From contig DNMB01000114.1 of NCBI GenBank assembly GCA_003489485.1, forward strand, positions 1,601 to 12,718: 11,118 nucleotides of DNA. Reading direction: 5' to 3'. Below are positions 1-5,640 of the stretch, one piece after another. This DNA is from Chitinophagaceae bacterium. GTDB lineage: Bacteria; Bacteroidota; Bacteroidia; Chitinophagales; Chitinophagaceae. How positions within the stretch are numbered: position 1 is the first letter of the stretch; every line of letters starts with the position of its first letter. Below the pieces are notes generated by a model. That model was not told where the DNA came from. It saw only the letters and a program-made list of their open reading frames with translations, and made no database searches. A program made the position numbers and the translations under genes.

Positions 1-417
1 ATCGAGATCGGTAAGGCCGATATCAAAAAGGCCGGTCGCGACGTTACCATCGTTTCTTTCAATAAGATGATGAAGGTGGCTCTCGGCGCGGCACAAGAGC
101 TGGAAAAAGAGGGTATCAGTGCAGAGGTGATCGACCTTCGCACCATCCGTCCGTTGGATTGGCACACTATTTTGGAATCCGTTAAAAAGACCAATCGTCT
201 GGTGATCGTAGAAGAGCAGTGGCCCTATGCCTCGGTCTCTTCCGAGATCTCTTATCGCATACAAAAAGAGGGATTCGATTATTTGGATGCTCCTATCCGT
301 CGCATTACTGCGGCAGATGCACCGTTGCACTATGCACCTAATTTGGTAGCCGCCGCGTTACCGGATGTGGCCAGAACCGTAAAGCTGGTCAAAGAGGTCA
401 TGTATCAAACTAAATAA
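1..417 (+). CDS. pdhB: Pyruvate dehydrogenase E1 component, beta subunit (3' part)
   Basis: The reading frame is open from base 1, so the N-terminal part lies outside the window and 138 codons remain before TAA. The visible part matches the C-terminal transketolase domain of alpha-keto acid dehydrogenase E1 beta subunits: the VIDLRTIRPLD stretch, the VIVEEQWP stretch and the closing DAPLHYAPNLVAAALP segment are typical. With the alpha subunit, E1 beta binds thiamine diphosphate and decarboxylates pyruvate, passing the acetyl group to the E2 lipoyl domain to feed acetyl-CoA. The thiamine-binding face and catalytic residues lie upstream and cannot be checked. The branched-chain oxoacid E1 beta is the main alternative; the wording of the C-terminus favours pyruvate dehydrogenase. 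lepB begins one base after the stop, so the two are probably co-transcribed. Confidence 0.88.
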   Translation: MEIGKADIKKAGRDVTIVSFNKMMKVALGAAQELEKEGISAEVIDLRTIRPLDWHTILESVKKTNRLVIVEEQWPYASVSSEISYRIQKEGFDYLDAPIRRITAADAPLHYAPNLVAAALPDVARTVKLVKEVMYQTK

Positions 418-418
418 C

Positions 419-1981
419 ATGCCACTGCAACATTTTCTGATCGTTTACCTGGTAGCTACGCTACTGGTGTTATTGCCTGCTCCCGGTCTGGCAAAGTTGT
501 TTGAAAAAGCGGGCCTGCCTGCCTGGAAGGCCTATGTTCCTTTTTACAATACCTGGCTGATGCAATCGCTTGCAGGAAGACCTCGTCATTGGGTATTTTG
601 GCAGTTTATCCCGGTCATGGGATGGTTCATCACGCCTGGTATCTATATTGAATTTGCCAAGGCCTTTAATCGATTCTCACTGTCAGATCATACGCTGGCC
701 GCTCTGCTGGCTCCTGTTTATTTTCCCTTGATCGCTTCTAAAGAAGAGACAAAATACATCGGTAAGCAAGGTGTGGACAAGCACCAAAAGCCCGCTTGGC
801 GCGAATGGTTCGATGCGGCCGTATTTGCGATCGTAGCCGCGACGCTTATTCGGATCTTTGTTTTTGAGGCGTATGTTATTCCGTCGGGGTCGATGGAAAA
901 AAGTTTACTTGTCAACGATTATCTATTTGTGAGTAAGCTCAGCTACGGTCCTCGCATTCCCAATACGCCGTTGTCGATCCCTTTTATGCATAACTATTTT
1001 CCCTTTGGGTCAGATAAGCCCTCTTACACTACGGCAGGGTCCTTGCCTTATATCCGCTGGTTTGCCAGTCCTGTTCAAAGGGGTGATGCAGTAGTCTTCA
1101 ATTTTCCTGCCGGCGATACGGTCATCAATCTTCCTGACTACCAGTCAAAGGATCCATATTATGATGTCTGTCGCAGGTTGGGCAATGGTAACATCGATGC
1201 CGGAAGAAAGATCGTGCTTTCCGATCCGGAGCGTTATCCGATCATCGTTCATCCAGTCGATAAGACAGATCACTATATTAAACGCTGTGTGGCCATAGCC
1301 GGTGATATGCTCGAGATAAAAAAAGGACAGGTATTCATTGACGGAAGTTCTTCTCCCGCTCCGCCCGATGCGCAGTACACCTACACGTTTAACTCCTCCA
1401 TTGCACTCGACCCCGAGATCATCAAAGAAGAATTCAACAGTACTGAATTCGGAATGGACATGGCGGGTCGCTATGTGATCAATTTGCCCTACAATAAAGT
1501 AGCCTCTTTTCGGGAGCAGCCTTTCTTGTCGGGTCCGCTGGTACCGGACGATGAGCGCTACGAAGCGATTGCTGTAAATGACATGGATCCCCGAACCACC
1601 TCCGGTGACGTATTTCCGCAAGACACCGCATACTTTAAATGGACAAAGGACAATTTTGGTCCACTGTGGATACCCGCAAAAGGAAAGACCATCACCCTGA
1701 CCGATTCTACCTATCGCTTGTACGAAAGGGTCATCAGGGTATATGAGAAAAACGAATTGTCTCGTTCGGGGCAAGATTTTTTCATCAACGGACAACCCGC
1801 TCGCGAGTATACTTTTTCAATGAATTATTATTGGATGATGGGAGACAACCGTCATGGTTCACAAGACTCACGCTTCTGGGGCTTTGTACCCGAAGATCGT
1901 GTGGTGGGCAAGGCCTGGCTCATTTGGTTTAGCTGGGAAAATGGTCCACGCTGGAACCGGCTGTTCAAGTTGGTAAAATAA
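419..1981 (+). CDS. lepB: Signal peptidase I, long Bacteroidota form
   Basis: This 520-residue inner-membrane serine protease (family S26) removes signal peptides from proteins exported by Sec or Tat. The catalytic serine box PSGSME puts the nucleophile at Ser158, the general-base lysine is Lys288 in DHYIKRCVAIAGD, and the closing box GDNRHGSQDSRFWGFVPE lies at 475-492. A hydrophobic segment at about 131-150 precedes the serine box and is the usual membrane anchor. Before it, residues 1-110 hold about three more hydrophobic segments (about 4-22, 58-78, 92-106), resembling the extra membrane module seen on many Bacteroidota signal peptidases. The protein is far longer than the E. coli enzyme (324 residues), because of insertions at about 178-215, 232-281 and 309-462. 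The ATG at 419 follows the pdhB stop by one base and there is no Shine-Dalgarno sequence. Both catalytic residues are intact, so it should be active. Confidence 0.95.
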   Translation: MPLQHFLIVYLVATLLVLLPAPGLAKLFEKAGLPAWKAYVPFYNTWLMQSLAGRPRHWVFWQFIPVMGWFITPGIYIEFAKAFNRFSLSDHTLAALLAPVYFPLIASKEETKYIGKQGVDKHQKPAWREWFDAAVFAIVAATLIRIFVFEAYVIPSGSMEKSLLVNDYLFVSKLSYGPRIPNTPLSIPFMHNYFPFGSDKPSYTTAGSLPYIRWFASPVQRGDAVVFNFPAGDTVINLPDYQSKDPYYDVCRRLGNGNIDAGRKIVLSDPERYPIIVHPVDKTDHYIKRCVAIAGDMLEIKKGQVFIDGSSSPAPPDAQYTYTFNSSIALDPEIIKEEFNSTEFGMDMAGRYVINLPYNKVASFREQPFLSGPLVPDDERYEAIAVNDMDPRTTSGDVFPQDTAYFKWTKDNFGPLWIPAKGKTITLTDSTYRLYERVIRVYEKNELSRSGQDFFINGQPAREYTFSMNYYWMMGDNRHGSQDSRFWGFVPEDRVVGKAWLIWFSWENGPRWNRLFKLVK

Positions 1982-1987
1982 TCCACT

Positions 1988-2473
1988 ATGGAGCAATACC
2001 AGTTTTCTTATCAGTTGGTCGAGGGTGTCGATGCGCTGTCTTCTTCAGATGCCTCACTACTTCGTTCCGCGCAGGCTGCAACGGCCCTTGCTTATGCTCC
2101 TTACTCAGGATTTAACGTTGGGGCAGCCGCACTATTGGCAAATGGAGCTGTGGTGCAAGGAACCAACCAAGAGAACGCCTCTTATCCGGTAGGTATCTGT
2201 GCAGAGAGAGTGCTGTTGGGCAATGTAGCCATGCAATATCCCGGCCAAGCCATCGTGGCCATGGCCATCAGTTATCGTTCTGTAAAGCGTTCAAGCGATC
2301 AACCCATAAGCCCCTGTGGCATGTGCCGGCAGGCACTTGTTGAGTTCGAGCACCGCACCGCTGCCCCCATTCGGTTAATCCTGGGAGGGGAGAGCGGACA
2401 AGTCATGATCGTAGACAGTGCAAAATTATTATTACCCTTTGCCTTTAGTCCTCGCGAACTGAACGGTCGCTAG
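1988..2473 (+). CDS. cdd: Cytidine deaminase
   Basis: This 161-residue protein is a zinc-dependent cytidine/deoxycytidine deaminase of pyrimidine salvage, converting cytidine to uridine in the cytosol. The substrate motif NASYPVGICAE contains zinc ligand Cys71 and the proton-shuttling Glu73, and PCGMCRQ supplies zinc ligands Cys110 and Cys113. The three-cysteine arrangement and the length are those of the small homotetrameric class, not the larger E. coli-type dimer. The YAPYSGFNVGAA segment (36-47) is the usual N-terminal core strand. The ATG lies 6 bases after the lepB stop with no Shine-Dalgarno sequence, so it is likely part of the pdhB-lepB-cdd transcript. The TAG stop sits inside a CGCTAGCG palindrome, probably by chance. 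The family assignment is firm. Confidence 0.96.
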   Translation: MEQYQFSYQLVEGVDALSSSDASLLRSAQAATALAYAPYSGFNVGAAALLANGAVVQGTNQENASYPVGICAERVLLGNVAMQYPGQAIVAMAISYRSVKRSSDQPISPCGMCRQALVEFEHRTAAPIRLILGGESGQVMIVDSAKLLLPFAFSPRELNGR

Positions 2474-2526
2474 CGCAATTTCTATCCGATTATGCAGTAC
2501 ATTTAGCAAGCTTAAAATTGGCTTGT

Positions 2527-3960
2527 ATGGCTCCTCATTCCCTGCATCGAAGAAAATTTTTACAACAATCTGCGCTTACCGCCGCCGGCTTCTTTATTGT
2601 TCCCCGCCATGTGTTGGGAAGAGGCTTTGTCGCGCCCAGCGATAAACTGAATATCGCGGCCATTGGAGTAGGCGGAAAAGGCGAAAGCGATATCGCTTCT
2701 TTTGCCAAGAGTCCTTTCGTGAATATCGTGGCGCTCTGCGACGTAGACGACCGGCAGGCCGCAGAAGGAAGAAAAAAATACGCTGCGGCCACCTACTATC
2801 GCGATTTCAGGGTCATGCTCGAAAAAGAAAAAAACAACATCGATGCCTGCAGCATCTCAACGCCCGACCATACACATGCGGTGGCTACGCTTGCAGCCAT
2901 GCAACTTGGAAAGCATGTGTATACGCAAAAGCCGCTGACGCATGATATCTATGAGGCCCGCCTGTTGGCAGCCGCTGCAAAGAAATACAAGGTGGTCACT
3001 CAAATGGGCAACCAGGGTGGATCGGGAGAAGGCGTGCGAAGAGCACAAGAAATGTACGAAGCAGGACTGATCGGAGAAGTAACAGAGGCGCATGCATGGA
3101 CCAATCGACCTGTGTGGCCCCAAGGGCAGGCCACTCCTTCGGGTGATTTTTCTATTCCCACCGAACTTGATTGGGACCTGTGGCTCGGGCCTGCCAAAAA
3201 AATTCCTTATCATCCTGCTTATTTGCCTTTCAATTGGAGAGGATGGTGGGCCTTTGGGACCGGCGCGCTAGGAGATATGGCTTGTCACATTCTAGATCCG
3301 GTATACCGGTTATTGCCCATTTCGTATCCAGAGTCGGCCGAATGCAGTGTGGCTACCGTGTGGAAAGAGATGTGGAACGATACGCAAAATACGGAGGCAT
3401 GCCCACCGGCTTCTATCATTCACTTGCGTCATCCGAGAACAGATGGCAAGGGAACCATCAAGGTCTCTTGGTACGATGGCGGTTTGCTGCCACCCAGACC
3501 CGAAGAGTTGGGACCCGAGGAGCCCTTTGGGAATTGGGATGGGGGTGTATTGCTGATCGGTACGAAAGGAAAGATGCTGATCGATTGTTACGGGGCTAAC
3601 CCCAGGTTGTTACCCACGCGTCTGATGAAAGAAACCGCATTACCTGCTCCTTATCTGCCTCGTGTTACAGAGGGTCATTACCTGCAATGGGTCAACGCAT
3701 GCAAAGCAGGCTATGAGAATGGCAAGACCAGTTCTCCCTTCTCGTACGCAGGACCTTTTACGGAAAGTATCTTGATGGGCAATTTGGCCATACGAAGCTG
3801 GCTGATGAAAAATCCCAACCTAAAAGGATGGGATGATAAATACCTGGGCCGAAAGAAATTGATCTGGGATGCCAAGGCCATGAAGGTGACAAACTTCGAC
3901 GAAGCCAATGAGTTCGTAAGAGGAACCAGTCGTCCGGGATGGGAATTGCCGACGCTCTAA
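2527..3960 (+). CDS. Gfo/Idh/MocA-family oxidoreductase with Tat signal
   Basis: A 477-residue probable NAD(P)-dependent sugar or polyol oxidoreductase. ATG 2527 is preferred over an in-frame TTG at 2518, because it places the twin-arginine sequence HRRKFLQQSALTAAGFF at the extreme N-terminus, pointing to export of the folded protein with bound cofactor. The Rossmann fold follows with AAIGVGGKG (44-52), an acidic LCDVDD strand end (70-75) and the STPDHTHA loop. The loop carrying the family's usual EKP lysine reads QKPLTHD (Lys135). The C-terminal domain has GDMACHILD, with Asp250 and His254 near the substrate site in relatives. Substrate is unknown; exported Bacteroidota members are often linked to glycan breakdown, but no glycan gene is nearby. 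Glycosidase family GH109 is a related alternative. It starts 53 bases after cdd and ends overlapping the stop of the convergent gene. Confidence 0.88.
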   Translation: MAPHSLHRRKFLQQSALTAAGFFIVPRHVLGRGFVAPSDKLNIAAIGVGGKGESDIASFAKSPFVNIVALCDVDDRQAAEGRKKYAAATYYRDFRVMLEKEKNNIDACSISTPDHTHAVATLAAMQLGKHVYTQKPLTHDIYEARLLAAAAKKYKVVTQMGNQGGSGEGVRRAQEMYEAGLIGEVTEAHAWTNRPVWPQGQATPSGDFSIPTELDWDLWLGPAKKIPYHPAYLPFNWRGWWAFGTGALGDMACHILDPVYRLLPISYPESAECSVATVWKEMWNDTQNTEACPPASIIHLRHPRTDGKGTIKVSWYDGGLLPPRPEELGPEEPFGNWDGGVLLIGTKGKMLIDCYGANPRLLPTRLMKETALPAPYLPRVTEGHYLQWVNACKAGYENGKTSSPFSYAGPFTESILMGNLAIRSWLMKNPNLKGWDDKYLGRKKLIWDAKAMKVTNFDEANEFVRGTSRPGWELPTL

Positions 3961-4829
3961 TCTTGTAACAGTTTCGCTAGCGCCAGTAGTTCTTCTTTTT
4001 TATAACGCTCGGGCTCGTTATCGTAGCACTGGGCGAGTTCTGTCATTATAAGCGCAATGGTCTCGACATTGGAGAGCGGTGTAAAAAAGCTTTGCTCGGG
4101 CGCTACATTCATCTTCTTGAAATAGCCATCTACTTCTTTGCGGGTAAATATCTGTCCGCTGGCAGGTTCAATAAAGTATTCGATCTTCTCTACTGATTGA
4201 ATCCGTTGTCCCTGCGGCTGTAGTACCGGTTTAAAATAAGCCAGTATAAATTGTCCGGGTATTCGGATGGGTCTGATGGGTATGTCCAATCCCTCGCACA
4301 GCAGCAGGTATATGATACCGTTGCCAAACCCATTTCCTTTTTTAGAAGACAGCACGGTTTGCAGCAGAAATTCCTCGGGGCGGGTATAATCTTTTGCTTT
4401 CCCTTTTAACCCGTAATAGCTAAAAAGAATACTGGTCAGCACATTGATCTGCTCAAGGGGCGTCAGGTAGTTATTGAGTTCGAGCCATACGTTTCTTCGA
4501 AGTTTCTCCATCTCGGAGAGCACCGGTGCAATGGTCAGGTCAGGATATTGAAAACGAGTACAGAGCAATGCACCGGCGAGTAACTCGGGCTGGGCCGACG
4601 TCTTCCAGGCGATCAGATCGTTTTGGAGGTCTTGCAATTGCAGCCGATGGATCAGTGACTCGATGCGATGCTGCACCTGTTCGTTAGGTGTGGTTTCCCA
4701 CAAGTGCTCCAGGTTGGGAATAAGGTTGCGTCCATAGTGCGCAATCCTGTTCGATACAGCACCGAATACCTCTTCGTCCGGATCGTCTATAAGACTAAAG
4801 AGAGCGGAGATTTCTTTGTCTTGTTGCAT
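3957..4829 (-). CDS. SirB1/transglutaminase-like protein, altered His position
   Basis: This 290-residue cytosolic protein resembles the SirB1 (Transglut_core2) family, whose biochemical role is unsettled. The N-terminal ~70 residues, starting ISALFSLIDDPDEEVF, are helical and resemble the HEAT-like start found on Bacteroidota members. The core runs from about 110 to 240: a YYGLKGKAKDYTRPEEFLL segment, KKGNGFGNGIIYLLL, then RIPGQFILAYFKP and YFIEPASGQIF. Relatives as I know them have NPISL after KKG and a His in the LPxHF motif; here these are NGFGN and GQF (Gln193), so the usual site looks altered. ATG 4829 is chosen over GTG 4835. It is the third gene behind topA and the methyltransferase, after a 62-base gap, so it may be co-transcribed or have its own start. 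Family is moderately certain; activity is doubtful. Confidence 0.7.
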   Translation of the reverse strand: MQQDKEISALFSLIDDPDEEVFGAVSNRIAHYGRNLIPNLEHLWETTPNEQVQHRIESLIHRLQLQDLQNDLIAWKTSAQPELLAGALLCTRFQYPDLTIAPVLSEMEKLRRNVWLELNNYLTPLEQINVLTSILFSYYGLKGKAKDYTRPEEFLLQTVLSSKKGNGFGNGIIYLLLCEGLDIPIRPIRIPGQFILAYFKPVLQPQGQRIQSVEKIEYFIEPASGQIFTRKEVDGYFKKMNVAPEQSFFTPLSNVETIALIMTELAQCYDNEPERYKKEELLALAKLLQD

Positions 4830-4891
4830 GCACACAATTTCATGATAGCAAACTGCATTTGCAACTTAAACTTTTCCACAGGTCTTAAAAA

Positions 4892-5638
4892 TTAGTTTTT
4901 CTCCACCACCATCATCCAATCCCAAGGACGGGGTGTCTTAAGCCAGCGAGGTGGCCGGTTGAACTCGGTATTCCAGGTGTACTCGATCTTTTCAAGCTGT
5001 AGCGGGGTAAAACCGGCTTTTGTAAAAAGAAGGTCAAGTTCCTCTGCCAAAAAGTGCTTGTGAGGAACTTCATCGATATCGCATACTCCCTGTAAAAGAT
5101 TATTCCAATGGCGAAGTCCTTTTTGAGGGCTTGCAACAGGCGGAAAAGAAGAGGCGTCTATTTTGTACTCGCGTTGCAGTAGTCTTGCCAAAAGATACGA
5201 TTCCAGCGAAGGAACCGTTACGATGAGTTTTCCCTTACGGGCGATACAGCGGGCCAGGTTTTGAAAAAAGATCCTTCTGTCTTTGGCGGTGGGGGTCAAA
5301 ATCGCATTGATACAAATACCCAATTCGCAAACCGGTAGCTTGGCGGCCGTGCGGCTCATGTCTTTTTGCAGATAGGTGATGTTGGTCAGCTTGGTATGGG
5401 TGGTTCTCGCAATTTCCAGATTGGCCTTCGAAATATCGAGTGCTACCACTTCTTTGCAAAGAGGAGAGAGTACCGGAAACCATTTTCCGATGGCACAGCC
5501 TATATCGATAATTCGGTGCGAGGGTTCGGCGTATTTCCGTATGGCTTTTGTGATCAGCGCTTTTTTGTCTTGGCGACGAACATCGAAGATCTCTTCGTTG
5601 TAGCGATCGGCCATTTTTTCCCAATAGGAGCGCTTCAT
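4892..5638 (-). CDS. Class I SAM-dependent methyltransferase, substrate unknown
   Basis: This 248-residue protein has the Rossmann-like methyltransferase fold. Motif I is IIDIGCAIGKW (43-53), which binds S-adenosylmethionine. The acidic end of strand 2 is Asp68 in VVALDIS, expected to hold the ribose, and KDM at 92-94 fits the adenine-contacting loop. ICINAILTP (108-116) corresponds to motif IV, and KGKLIVTVPS (135-144) is the following strand. The C-terminal part, including RHWNNLL and the Trp/Pro-rich end near 230-241, is not one I recognise and may define the substrate. No target-recognition domain for DNA or rRNA is visible, so a small-molecule or protein substrate is as likely. The start is 2 bases after the topA stop, indicating transcription with topA. 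The fold is sure; the function is not. Confidence 0.82.
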   Translation of the reverse strand: MKRSYWEKMADRYNEEIFDVRRQDKKALITKAIRKYAEPSHRIIDIGCAIGKWFPVLSPLCKEVVALDISKANLEIARTTHTKLTNITYLQKDMSRTAAKLPVCELGICINAILTPTAKDRRIFFQNLARCIARKGKLIVTVPSLESYLLARLLQREYKIDASSFPPVASPQKGLRHWNNLLQGVCDIDEVPHKHFLAEELDLLFTKAGFTPLQLEKIEYTWNTEFNRPPRWLKTPRPWDWMMVVEKN

Positions 5639-5640
5639 GC

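Noticed and set aside
1145..1795. Long open frame of 216 codons on the minus strand inside lepB
   Set aside because: It lies wholly opposite the signal peptidase frame, has no recognisable motif, and the plus-strand frame is confirmed by catalytic motifs on both sides.
2468..2475. Palindrome CGCTAGCG, seen again at 3975-3982
   Set aside because: Two copies of an 8-base palindrome, one over the cdd stop and one inside a coding region, are not enough to suggest an operator or repeat family.
2498..2505. TACATTTA upstream of the oxidoreductase as a -7 element
   Set aside because: It differs from TAnnTTTG at the last base and no suitably spaced -33 TTG is present, so a separate promoter in this 53-base gap is not supported.
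4830..4891. Possible promoter between the methyltransferase and the SirB1-like gene
   Set aside because: On the minus strand a GCAGTTTGC stretch has the TTTG half but lacks the leading TA, so I could not support a distinct promoter.
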